Shown here in pieces: positions 1 to 7,915 of a stretch of DNA of 14,862 nucleotides (the first letter of the stretch is position 1; every line of letters starts with the position of its first letter). A program made the position numbers and the translations under genes. Source of the DNA: Ignavibacteriales bacterium (GTDB lineage: Bacteria > Bacteroidota > Ignavibacteria > Ignavibacteriales > Ignavibacteriaceae); assembly GCA_020061995.1 (NCBI GenBank), contig JAGUXE010000344.1:1-14862 (forward strand), written 5' to 3'. The notes beneath the pieces are model-generated. The model saw only the letters and a program-made list of their open reading frames with translations. It made no database searches and was not told where the DNA came from.

Positions 1-2439
1 ATTTGTAGAATTATCATCAACAACTAAAACTTTTTTCCCTTCTAGTTGAGAAATAATACCTTTTACAAATATTCTGAGTTGAGCAGGAACCGTTTCAGCA
101 ATTATTGAAAAATGAAAGGTTGAGCCTTTCCCGGGGACGCTTTCAACCCACATTTTACCACCCATAAGTTCGGTTAATCTTTTTGAGATAACCAAACCTA
201 AACCGGTTCCACCATAAATTCTGGTTGTCGAAGAATCAACCTGACTAAAAGGTTGAAATAATCTATTTAGTTTGTCTTCAGGAATCCCGATTCCGGTATC
301 TTTTACTGAGAATTGTATTTGATTGAGATTATTCTCCAATAATGTAGATTTAACTTCAATAAATACTTCACCAGCTTCAGTAAACTTAATAGCATTATTT
401 GCGAGATTTGTTAAAATCTGTCTTAGTCTGGTAACATCACCTTTAATAGTTCCGGGTGTATTTTCTCTAATAAGGTATAATAAATCAATTCCTTTTTCTG
501 CAGCTTTAGAAGCTAGTAAATCAAGTGTATCCTCAACACAATCTCTTATTTCAAATGGTTGATTTTCAAGATCTAATTTTTCTGATTCTATCTTAGAAAA
601 ATCCAAAATGTCATTAATAATAACCAGCAGTTGTTCACCGGAGAGTCTTATTGTATCGACGAATTCACGTTGATTTTCATTTAGTTGAGAATCCAGTAGA
701 AGCCCGGTCATTCCAATAACAGCATTCATTGGGGTTCGAATTTCATGACTCATCATAGAAAGGAATTCGCTCTTTGCTTTGGCTGCTTCATGAGCTTGTT
801 TTAAAGCATCATCAAGTTCTTTATTCTTATCAATTAATTTCGCTTGAGCAATTTTTCGATTAACTGCTCCACCGATACTTGAGGCAATTGTTTCAAGAAC
901 TTGTTTATCATTAATTGTCCAATGACGTGATTTTTTACAAGCATCAAAACCGAGAAAGCCCCAAAACTGACCACCAAAAATTATTGGAGCTAATAGAATT
1001 GATTTAATATCTGAATCAATAAATGCTCTAATTTGTTCTTCACTCATATCTTCGATATCCAAGTGAAGCATCTCTCCTCTATTCAAAGTTTCAAACATAT
1101 TAACAGATTCAAACCGACTATACGGAATTACTTCTCCCTGCCAAACATCAAGCTGTAAAATTGTCTCATCATTAGCCCATTCATATCTTTCGATTAAGCA
1201 GTTATTATTTTTGAAAATAACATTTTCATAAATATATACTCTATCAACCTCGGTAGATTCACCGAGTATTTTTAAAACTTTTTCTACGGCAATTTCAAAA
1301 TCATTTTCGCTTATAAGAATTTTGGAAGCTTCTGCAATACCTTCTAGAATTTTGTCTTTTTTCTTCAGCTCTAATTCGGATTTCTTTCTTTCAGTAATCT
1401 CTCTGAAAATGCTTAGAATTAATTGATCTGAATCTTTACCTACAAGTTTAGTATTTGTAATCTCAAAATATTTACTTGTCCCCGACTTCAAAGCCAAAAA
1501 GGTTTCATATTTTTGAGTGATATTATCATTTTGGAAATTAATTCTGTATCTCTCAAGAATTCCCTGAGCGATTTCTTCAGAGTATGATTGAACAAAATAA
1601 TCACCGATTATATCTTCTTTATTTTGCATAACCATATCGGCATAAGCGGAATTGCAGAGGAAAACTTTTCCATCACCATCAATAATCCGCATACCGTCAC
1701 TGGACTTTTCCCAAACCTCCCTAAAGAAGATCTCTGATGATTTTAATGATTCTTCAACTTGAATTCGACTACTAATATCACGCATTGTACCTTGGCCGAC
1801 AAATTTGCCATCAATTTCAATTAACATTGCATTAATCTCAACATCTAAGAGTTCACCATTTTTTTTGATGATCTTTGTGCGAAATTCTTTTAGAGTTTTA
1901 TCTTTAAAAAACTGAGTTATAATAGAAAAGGTTTCCCTGATTTTTTCTTTTGGTATAAATCTGACAAGTGATTTTCCTACCACTTCAGAGACTTCATAAC
2001 CGAAAGTATTTAAAACTGATGGGCTTATGTATAACATTTTACCCGTAGATGAAAGTCTGAATATAACATCAACAGAAGTTTCGATAAGAATGTGAAAATC
2101 ATTTTCTTTTTTGCGAAGGGATTTAAAGTCGTTTTCTTTTAGTTTCAATAACGCTAATAAATTTGAGAATTCCTCTTGCGAAATTGAATCAATATCTGTT
2201 ATCTCTGTATAAGGTTCTAAAAGACATTTTCTGATTCCGTTAATGATTGGTAGTACTTGATCATGTCCATCATTTGAATTTTTTATTCCAACTTTTTGAT
2301 TGAGTGCATCAATAAATTCCGACATGAACAAAACTTGATGTTGACTAAGACTTGAAACATCCGACTTAATTAATTTTAAAAACTCTTCCGACTCTTTTGG
2401 AGTAAATTGATCGATATTCCGAAATCTCTGATTTGTCAT
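1..2439 (-). CDS. Hybrid sensor histidine kinase, PAS-PAS-GAF-HisKA-HATPase-REC (partial, C-terminus beyond left edge)
   Basis: Reading leftwards from ATG at 2439-2437, the frame stays open for 813 codons to position 1, so the 3' end is missing. Residues 1-112 match no domain I recognise. Two PAS domains follow (about 113-230 and 234-355; the second ends in FREITERK), then a GAF domain (about 360-527). The dimerisation/phosphoacceptor domain carries H565 in SHEIRTPMN. The ATPase domain has an N-box (NLANNAIKFT, about 680), DTGIGIP (about 713) and GGTGLGL (about 745). The visible end enters a receiver domain (KVLVVDDNSTN, with D808 and D809 as the first acidic pair). The phosphoacceptor Asp of the receiver lies outside the window. 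No membrane segment or signal peptide is seen, so a cytoplasmic sensor reading PAS/GAF ligands is inferred. The ligand is unknown. There is no clear Shine-Dalgarno sequence. It is divergent from the rocA-sucC operon. Confidence 0.93.
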   Translation of the reverse strand, partial: MTNQRFRNIDQFTPKESEEFLKLIKSDVSSLSQHQVLFMSEFIDALNQKVGIKNSNDGHDQVLPIINGIRKCLLEPYTEITDIDSISQEEFSNLLALLKLKENDFKSLRKKENDFHILIETSVDVIFRLSSTGKMLYISPSVLNTFGYEVSEVVGKSLVRFIPKEKIRETFSIITQFFKDKTLKEFRTKIIKKNGELLDVEINAMLIEIDGKFVGQGTMRDISSRIQVEESLKSSEIFFREVWEKSSDGMRIIDGDGKVFLCNSAYADMVMQNKEDIIGDYFVQSYSEEIAQGILERYRINFQNDNITQKYETFLALKSGTSKYFEITNTKLVGKDSDQLILSIFREITERKKSELELKKKDKILEGIAEASKILISENDFEIAVEKVLKILGESTEVDRVYIYENVIFKNNNCLIERYEWANDETILQLDVWQGEVIPYSRFESVNMFETLNRGEMLHLDIEDMSEEQIRAFIDSDIKSILLAPIIFGGQFWGFLGFDACKKSRHWTINDKQVLETIASSIGGAVNRKIAQAKLIDKNKELDDALKQAHEAAKAKSEFLSMMSHEIRTPMNAVIGMTGLLLDSQLNENQREFVDTIRLSGEQLLVIINDILDFSKIESEKLDLENQPFEIRDCVEDTLDLLASKAAEKGIDLLYLIRENTPGTIKGDVTRLRQILTNLANNAIKFTEAGEVFIEVKSTLLENNLNQIQFSVKDTGIGIPEDKLNRLFQPFSQVDSSTTRIYGGTGLGLVISKRLTELMGGKMWVESVPGKGSTFHFSIIAETVPAQLRIFVKGIISQLEGKKVLVVDDNSTN

Positions 2440-2472
2440 AACTGCATATTTTGTTAATAAGTTAATTGAACT

Positions 2473-2503
2473 CAAAATTAAGACTATATAATTAAATATC
2501 AAA
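2473..2503 (-). promoter_or_regulatory. Candidate Bacteroidota-type promoter for the histidine kinase
   Basis: On the minus strand, TTTG (2503-2500) is followed by a 19-nt spacer and TAATTTTG (2480-2473). This matches the TTTG / TAnnTTTG pattern known for Bacteroidota housekeeping sigma factors. The -7 element is about 34 nt upstream of the kinase ATG. The call rests on pattern match and position only; such motifs also arise by chance in AT-rich DNA. Confidence 0.38.
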
Positions 2504-2516
2504 CCTCAAACGAAAA

Positions 2517-2547
2517 TTGATATTCTTGATTAAAAAGAGTAATTTTC
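2517..2547 (+). promoter_or_regulatory. Candidate promoter for the rocA-sucC operon
   Basis: TTG (2517-2519), a 20-nt spacer, then TAATTTTC (2540-2547) resemble the Bacteroidota promoter pattern with one mismatch in the last base of the -7 element. It lies 32 nt upstream of the dehydrogenase start and next to the divergent kinase promoter candidate. Support is weak. Confidence 0.28.
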
Positions 2548-2579
2548 ATGGCTCATTTTTTTAAAAACAGGAGATTAAC

Positions 2580-4127
2580 ATGAAAATAAGACCGTTCAAA
2601 AATGAAATTATAACAGATTTTTCAAAACCGAAAAATATTCAACTCCAAAAAGAAGCAATTGATAAAGTAAGGAAAAAATTAGGTAAGACTTATGAATTAG
2701 TTATTGGTGGTAAAAAAATAAAAACTCCGAAAACTTTCAGTTCATACAATCCTTCCAATAAAGAAGAACTAATTGCAACCTTCTATAAAGGTTCAGCCGA
2801 ACTTGCCAATAAAGCAATCTTAGAAGCTGAGAAAGCTTTTCAAACTTGGCGTTATGTTCCGGCTGAAGAGAGAGCAAAATTGCTTTTCAAAGCTGCTGCA
2901 ATCACACGTAGAAGACGTTCTGAGATTAATGCATACATGGTACTGGAAGCCGGTAAAAATTTTACAGAAGCAGATGCAGATACCGCTGAAGCTATTGATT
3001 TTATCGAGTTTTATGCGCATGAAATGATCCGTTACGCATCCAAGCAACCAATCACTCCAATTAAAGGAGAAAAGAATGAACTCGTATATATTCCGCTTGG
3101 AGTTGGCGTTGTAATACCACCTTGGAATTTTCCATTTGCAATTTTAGTGGGGATGTCATCAGCAGCAATTGTAACAGGAAATACTGTTGTCTTAAAACCA
3201 TCAAGTGATACACCGATGATGGGAAGATTGTTTTATGAAATTATGGAAGAAGCCGGAATTCCTAAAGGAGTGCTCAACTTCTTACCGGGTTCAGGGGGTG
3301 AAGTTGGCGATACACTTGTTGCACATCCTAAAACAAGGTTTATCTCATTTACAGGTTCAATGGAAGTTGGTATTCATATTTATGAATTAGCAGCAAAAGT
3401 TCAACCAGGACAAATTTGGCTCAAACGAGTCGTAGCTGAAATGGGCGGAAAAGATAGCATTATTGTAGATAACGAAACGAATATCGATGTGGCTGTAAAA
3501 GGTGTAGTTGCTGCAGCTTTTGGATTTCAAGGTCAGAAGTGTTCTGCTTGTTCTCGTGCAATAGTTGATCAATCAGTTTACAAAGAATTCGTCGCAAAAC
3601 TAAAAACTGAAGTTGAAAAAATTCAAGTTGGTCCGGCTGAAGAAAATTATTTTATGGGTCCTGTTATTAATGAATCAGCTCGGCAAAATACTTTAAGCTA
3701 TATCGAAATAGGTAAGAAAGAAGGAAAACTTCTTTATGGTGGGAATATTATTGAGGGAAATGGGTTCTACTTGCAACCTACTGTTTTCACTGACATCAAA
3801 CCAATGGCAAGAATTTCTCAAGAAGAAATATTTGCTCCAGTTTTAGCTGTAATTAAAGCCAAAAACTTTGATGATGCAGTAAAAATTGCCAATAATACAC
3901 AATTTGGATTAACTGGTGCGGTCTATTCTGACAATCGTAAAAAATTGGATAAAGCAAAAAAAGAATTACTTATAGGTAATCTCTATCTTAACAGAAAATG
4001 TACAGGTGCTTTAGTTGGTGTTCACCCATTTGGTGGATTCAATATGTCAGGAACTGATTCTAAAGCCGGAGGAAGAGATTATTTACTCCTCTTTTTACAA
4101 GCAAAATTAATGAGTGAAAAAGTTTAA
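2580..4127 (+). CDS. rocA: 1-pyrroline-5-carboxylate (L-glutamate gamma-semialdehyde) dehydrogenase
   Basis: Oxidises L-glutamate 5-semialdehyde (from proline or arginine/ornithine breakdown) to glutamate with NAD+, in the cytoplasm. The 515-residue length and sequence fit the monofunctional RocA/PruA branch of the aldehyde dehydrogenase superfamily as I remember it from Bacillus RocA. Shared blocks include EADADTAEAIDF, KTRFISFTGS, KVQPGQIWLKR and PFGGFNMSGTDSKAGG. Catalytic residues are visible: N183 in PWNFP, E287 in AEMGGKD, and the nucleophile C321 in GQKCSACSR. No proline dehydrogenase domain is fused. The ATG at 2580 follows AGGAGA (2569-2574) at good spacing. A 33-nt gap to sucC with no terminator indicates one transcript. 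The gene could equally be named pruA; which amino acid feeds it cannot be told from this window. Confidence 0.93.
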   Translation: MKIRPFKNEIITDFSKPKNIQLQKEAIDKVRKKLGKTYELVIGGKKIKTPKTFSSYNPSNKEELIATFYKGSAELANKAILEAEKAFQTWRYVPAEERAKLLFKAAAITRRRRSEINAYMVLEAGKNFTEADADTAEAIDFIEFYAHEMIRYASKQPITPIKGEKNELVYIPLGVGVVIPPWNFPFAILVGMSSAAIVTGNTVVLKPSSDTPMMGRLFYEIMEEAGIPKGVLNFLPGSGGEVGDTLVAHPKTRFISFTGSMEVGIHIYELAAKVQPGQIWLKRVVAEMGGKDSIIVDNETNIDVAVKGVVAAAFGFQGQKCSACSRAIVDQSVYKEFVAKLKTEVEKIQVGPAEENYFMGPVINESARQNTLSYIEIGKKEGKLLYGGNIIEGNGFYLQPTVFTDIKPMARISQEEIFAPVLAVIKAKNFDDAVKIANNTQFGLTGAVYSDNRKKLDKAKKELLIGNLYLNRKCTGALVGVHPFGGFNMSGTDSKAGGRDYLLLFLQAKLMSEKV

Positions 4128-4160
4128 TAAATACTAAAATCAATTAATGAAGGAACTTGA

Positions 4161-5375
4161 ATGAAATTACACGAGTATCAGGCAAAGGAAATCCTAAAAG
4201 GATTTGGGGTTCCGGTTCAAGATGGAATAGCTATTACCAAGATGAAAGATTTTGATAAAGCGATTAAAACCCTCAATTCAAGAGGCGTTTTCCAGTATGT
4301 AGTAAAATCACAAATACATGCCGGCGGAAGAGGAAAAGGAAAAGTGTATGATCCCAAAAATCGTGAGAATCTTATATTGGAAGGTGGAGTAAAGTTTACT
4401 ACTTCATTTGACAAAGCAAAAGATTATGCACAGAAAATTTTGGGCAACCTTTTAGTTACTCATCAGACAGGTGATGAAGGTAAAATTGTTAAAACTCTTT
4501 TCATTGCGGAAGGTTTAGATTACCAAAAGGAACTTTATATCGGTATTTTGCTTGATCGTTCTGTCTCTAAAAATGTAATTATGGCTTCTACCGAAGGTGG
4601 AGTTGAAATCGAAAAAGTTGCAGAAGAAACACCCGAGAAAATTATTAAGGAATGGATTGATCCTGCAATTGGTTTTCAATCTTTTCAAGCAAGAAAATTA
4701 GCTTTTTCTTTAGGTCTTGAGGGTGAAGTTTTCAAAAACTTCGTCCCCTTCATAATGAACCTTTATAAAGCCTATGAAAATTCTGATTCTTCACTGCTAG
4801 AGATTAATCCATTAGTAATTACAAATGATGATAAAGTTGTTGCTCTTGACGCAAAAGTTACAATAGATGATAACGCATTGTACAGAAAAAAAACTTACGA
4901 AGCCTTGCGTGATCTCAACGAAGAAGATCCGTTAGAAATTGAAGCCTCAAAGTTTAATCTTAATTATATAAAACTCGATGGCAATGTCGGCTGTATGGTA
5001 AATGGTGCCGGATTAGCAATGGGAACAATGGATATTATTAAACTTGCCGGTGGAGAACCAGCAAATTTTCTTGACGTTGGTGGCGGTGCTAATAAGGAGA
5101 CTGTCGCTAACGGATTCAAGATTATATTATCCGATCCGAATGTTAAAGCAATATTAATAAATATTTTCGGTGGAATTGTACGCTGTGATAGAGTAGCCCA
5201 AGGTGTGATTGATGCAGCAAAAGAGATTAAGGTGCAAATACCGATTGTTGTAAGATTAGAAGGAACAAATGCTAAAGAAGCCGGTATTCTTTTAGAAAAT
5301 TCAGATTTGCATTTTGAAGTGGCACAAACTCTTAAAGATGCTGCTGAAAAAGTAACTTCTGTTCTTAAAAAGTAA
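4161..5375 (+). CDS. sucC: Succinyl-CoA ligase (succinyl-CoA synthetase), beta subunit
   Basis: The beta subunit of the TCA-cycle enzyme that interconverts succinyl-CoA, NDP and phosphate with succinate, CoA and NTP. At 404 residues it is close to the usual 385-400. The N-terminal ATP-grasp domain opens with MKLHEYQAKEIL and has KSQIHAGGRGKG (49-60). The metal-site segment EINPLVITN is at 214-222, with D230 beyond it. The C-terminal CoA-ligase-like domain has GCMVNGAGLAMGTMD (277-291), NFLDVGGGA (302-310) and FGGIVRCD (336-343), which contacts the alpha subunit. AAGGA (4150-4154) supports the ATG. The alpha-subunit gene sucD, which this enzyme needs, is not in the window. Nucleotide preference (ADP or GDP) cannot be read safely. 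It is the last gene of the rocA-sucC unit, before a terminator hairpin. Confidence 0.96.
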   Translation: MKLHEYQAKEILKGFGVPVQDGIAITKMKDFDKAIKTLNSRGVFQYVVKSQIHAGGRGKGKVYDPKNRENLILEGGVKFTTSFDKAKDYAQKILGNLLVTHQTGDEGKIVKTLFIAEGLDYQKELYIGILLDRSVSKNVIMASTEGGVEIEKVAEETPEKIIKEWIDPAIGFQSFQARKLAFSLGLEGEVFKNFVPFIMNLYKAYENSDSSLLEINPLVITNDDKVVALDAKVTIDDNALYRKKTYEALRDLNEEDPLEIEASKFNLNYIKLDGNVGCMVNGAGLAMGTMDIIKLAGGEPANFLDVGGGANKETVANGFKIILSDPNVKAILINIFGGIVRCDRVAQGVIDAAKEIKVQIPIVVRLEGTNAKEAGILLENSDLHFEVAQTLKDAAEKVTSVLKK

Positions 5376-5382
5376 ATTATAA

Positions 5383-5416
5383 ATAAACCCGCTGTAATTT
5401 TTTATGGCGGGTTTAT
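5383..5416 (+). terminator. Terminator-like hairpin after sucC
   Basis: ATAAACCCGC (5383-5392) pairs perfectly with GCGGGTTTAT (5407-5416). With two G-T wobbles the stem extends inward to 5397/5402, giving about 15 bp and a TTTT loop. It lies 7 nt after the sucC stop. It has no long T-tract after the stem, so termination efficiency is uncertain. Confidence 0.6.
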
Positions 5417-5475
5417 AAGTTAGTAAATCAAAGCAATTCTTCCCTATCCTTAAAAAAAACGACTTCAAAATCAAC

Positions 5476-5506
5476 TTGATTTTCGATTCTTTTAGAGATA
5501 GATTTT
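5476..5506 (+). promoter_or_regulatory. Candidate promoter for the TPR gene
   Basis: TTG (5476-5478), a 20-nt spacer and TAGATTTT (5499-5506) resemble the Bacteroidota promoter with the final G missing. A transcript from here would begin around 5513 and leave a leader of about 25 nt before the ATG at 5539. Weak on its own, but consistent with the preferred start of the next gene. Confidence 0.27.
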
Positions 5507-5538
5507 TAGCTAGAATAATACAAATATTTGGAGAGTGG

Positions 5539-6969
5539 ATGTCATATTTCGATTCTGAATTTTTCGGAGAAAACGAAAATGATTCTTTTACACGAAATGA
5601 TCTTTTTAATAATATCAAAGCAAGTAAAGAAATCATTATTGAAGGTCGAACTTTTCTGAGCGCGAGTTTTCTCGAGGATGTGGTCGAGCAATGTATGCAG
5701 CATTTCAAATATAAAGAAGCTCTTTACATAATTGAGAATTTATTACGTTTTTCTCCTTATGACTCTGATCTCTGGTATCAGAAATGTATTTGTCATAACC
5801 ATCTCAGACAATACAAACGTGCAATTAGAGCAGTCGATCGTTCACTTTCACTCAATCCTGTTGATTCCGAAATTCTATTAGAAAAAGCTGTAATTTTGAT
5901 TCATCTCAAAAAATATTCGGAAGCGAAAAGAGTTTTACTGGAAGCACTTAGTTTTGATCCTAATAATGAGCAAATTTTTTACAGACTTGGCAGACTCTAC
6001 CAACGAAAAGGATATAACTCTAAAGCAATCCGGTATTTTAAAAAGGCTATTGAGATTGACCCCGAATATGTTGACTCAATTTTTCAGTTGAGCGTCTGTT
6101 ATGAAGCTATTGATGAACTTGATTTAGCTTTAACTACTTATGACCGTTATCAAGAATTAGAACCAAACTGTGAAATCGGATGGTTTAATAAAGCAATAGT
6201 CCTTGAAAAACAATTACGTTTTGAAGAAGCAATTAATCATTATGAGGTTGCAATTGCTCTTAATCAATTTTTTGCTGATGCAATTTTTAACCTTGGGAAC
6301 CTCTATGCAGATCTAAATAAAATGGATAAAGCGCTTGAGTCTTTCTTAAAGGTAACGGAACTTGACCCATATGATGACTCATCATTTTTTAACATTGCTA
6401 CAATTCATGAAGAACTCAACAATTTTCCGGAGGCAATAAAGAATTATTCAAATGCAATTAATCTTAACCAAAAATATTTAAGTGCCTTTCTGGGAAGGGG
6501 TCTTTGCTATTTCCTATCTGGCAATATTGACATGGCACTTCTCGATTTTCAATCCGCAATCTTAATTAATAGTTTAGAGTTTGATGATTTGATTAATTCG
6601 GAGGATGAAAAACTAAGCGAGAGTAAAGAAACACTTCAAAATCTTCGAGACTATTTATCTGAAATTACAGATCAGCATAAAGAGACAATAATTGGAAATA
6701 GTGCTGGTGCAAATAAAAGTAGTTTGGAGAATTTTGAGATTCCCGAATTAAAGAATGAATCGGAGTTCAACTTACTATTGTACAAATTTGCCAAAATCTT
6801 TTATTCGTTTAGTTTTGAAAAAGAAGGGTTCTATCTTTTAAAAACTGCGATAAAATCAAGTGACAAAATTTCGGAACTTTTTTCCAAAGAATACCCGGAA
6901 ATTAATAATTCAAAACTTTTTATAATCCTTTTAGAAGACGAAGATTTTTATCTTAAGCCAAAAGATTAA
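5539..6969 (+). CDS. Tetratricopeptide repeat protein
   Basis: A 476-residue protein built mainly of 34-residue TPR units, about eight or nine between residues 50 and 350. Typical repeat ends are visible, such as AIRYFKKAIEIDPEY, ALESFLKVTELDPYD and AIKNYSNAINLNQKY. A short acidic N-terminus precedes the repeats. The last 110 residues are mostly helical-looking, charged and not obviously TPR. There is no signal peptide or membrane segment, so a cytoplasmic protein-interaction scaffold is inferred; the specific function is unknown. The start is chosen at ATG 5539 because GGAGAG (5530-5535) precedes it; the frame also opens at TTG 5476, which would add 21 residues but has no ribosome binding site and coincides with a candidate -33 element. 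It is 40 nt upstream of aroE. From memory, flavobacterial genomes also often keep a TPR gene near aroE. Confidence 0.88.
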   Translation: MSYFDSEFFGENENDSFTRNDLFNNIKASKEIIIEGRTFLSASFLEDVVEQCMQHFKYKEALYIIENLLRFSPYDSDLWYQKCICHNHLRQYKRAIRAVDRSLSLNPVDSEILLEKAVILIHLKKYSEAKRVLLEALSFDPNNEQIFYRLGRLYQRKGYNSKAIRYFKKAIEIDPEYVDSIFQLSVCYEAIDELDLALTTYDRYQELEPNCEIGWFNKAIVLEKQLRFEEAINHYEVAIALNQFFADAIFNLGNLYADLNKMDKALESFLKVTELDPYDDSSFFNIATIHEELNNFPEAIKNYSNAINLNQKYLSAFLGRGLCYFLSGNIDMALLDFQSAILINSLEFDDLINSEDEKLSESKETLQNLRDYLSEITDQHKETIIGNSAGANKSSLENFEIPELKNESEFNLLLYKFAKIFYSFSFEKEGFYLLKTAIKSSDKISELFSKEYPEINNSKLFIILLEDEDFYLKPKD

Positions 6970-6977
6970 TATCTTTG
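6970..6977 (+). promoter_or_regulatory. Candidate -7 element (TATCTTTG) for aroE
   Basis: TATCTTTG is an exact match to the Bacteroidota TAnnTTTG element. It begins immediately after the TPR stop codon and 33 nt before the aroE ATG. No good TTG lies 19-21 nt upstream (only a T-run around 6945), so the -33 half is poor. It suggests aroE may have its own start site in addition to read-through. Confidence 0.4.
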
Positions 6978-7009
6978 TACTTTTATATTGCACTTTTTTT
7001 AGGGACACA

Positions 7010-7882
7010 ATGAAAAATACTTTTCATCAAAATACTCAAATACTGGGGTTGATTGGACATCCTATAAAGCACTCATACTCTCCTTTTATCCAGAATGTAA
7101 CATTTTCTCTTTTAAATATGGATTATATTTACCTCCCATTTGACGTACCTCAATCTAATTTAAGAAATGCACTAAAAGGAATGCTTGCTTTGGGAATTAA
7201 AGGTTTTAATGTAACAATCCCTCATAAAGAATCATTAGGATCTTTCCTTTCGAATGTCTCTGATGAAGCTAGTATTGTTGGTTCAGTAAATACAGTTGTA
7301 AATGACATGGGACGACTAATTGGTTACAATACAGATGTGCATGGCGTATTTGAAACCTTAGCCCCTTTTAAAGATGAAATTGCGGGTAATGAGGTCTCTG
7401 TTATCGGTGCAGGTGGAGCTGCAAGGGCAGCTATTTATTCTTTGATACGACATTTTAAACCTTCATCAATTAATATTATAAATCGTACTGAGCAGCGGGC
7501 AGAATCACTTAAAAATTATTTTTCTACAAAAATGAAATTTGAGAATTTTAAAGCATTTGAATTGTTCCCTCCTGATTTAGTTCCATTGTTTCAATCATCA
7601 AAGGTAATAATAAATGCAACGTCTGTAGGTATGTCTCCGGATATTGAAGACAGCGTTATCAACTTACCAAGTGCTTTTACCAAAGGGCAAATTGTTTTTG
7701 ATATGGTTTATAATCCCCCAAAAACTACCCTTCTTAAAATTGCTGAAGGTGAAGGAGCAATCACTTTAAATGGTATAAATATGCTTGTTCATCAAGCTGC
7801 AAAAGCATTTGAACTCTGGACAAATCATCAAATGCCGGTAGAGGAAATTCGTAATTCATTGATTCAGTATATTGCTGATTAG
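7010..7882 (+). CDS. aroE: Shikimate dehydrogenase (NADP+)
   Basis: Reduces 3-dehydroshikimate to shikimate with NADPH, the fourth step of the shikimate pathway to chorismate. The 290 residues are slightly longer than the common 270-280. The substrate-binding N-terminal domain has GLIGHPIKHSYSP (14-26) and NVTIPHKE (68-75), with catalytic K73. N107 and D109 in GYNTDVHG complete the active site. The NADP domain has the glycine-rich loop GAGGAAR (133-139) and the NRT motif (158-160) that favours NADP over NAD. The C-terminal GINMLVHQAAKAFELW carries Q262. AGGGA (7001-7005) precedes the ATG by only 4 nt. It runs convergently into the aminotransferase with a 33-nt gap. All key residues expected of AroE are present, so the close relatives YdiB and quinate dehydrogenase are less likely. 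Confidence 0.96.
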   Translation: MKNTFHQNTQILGLIGHPIKHSYSPFIQNVTFSLLNMDYIYLPFDVPQSNLRNALKGMLALGIKGFNVTIPHKESLGSFLSNVSDEASIVGSVNTVVNDMGRLIGYNTDVHGVFETLAPFKDEIAGNEVSVIGAGGAARAAIYSLIRHFKPSSINIINRTEQRAESLKNYFSTKMKFENFKAFELFPPDLVPLFQSSKVIINATSVGMSPDIEDSVINLPSAFTKGQIVFDMVYNPPKTTLLKIAEGEGAITLNGINMLVHQAAKAFELWTNHQMPVEEIRNSLIQYIAD

Positions 7883-7915
7883 ATCTTGAAGTAGTTTTTT
7901 AATCTGAATAATTAA

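Noticed and set aside
323..562. 79-codon plus-strand frame inside the kinase gene
   Set aside because: It lies opposite the well-supported HATPase coding frame, has no ribosome binding site and resembles nothing; it is an antisense shadow.
5301..5708. 135-codon minus-strand frame across the sucC end and TPR start
   Set aside because: It overlaps two confident plus-strand genes and the terminator hairpin, and its translation shows no recognisable domain.
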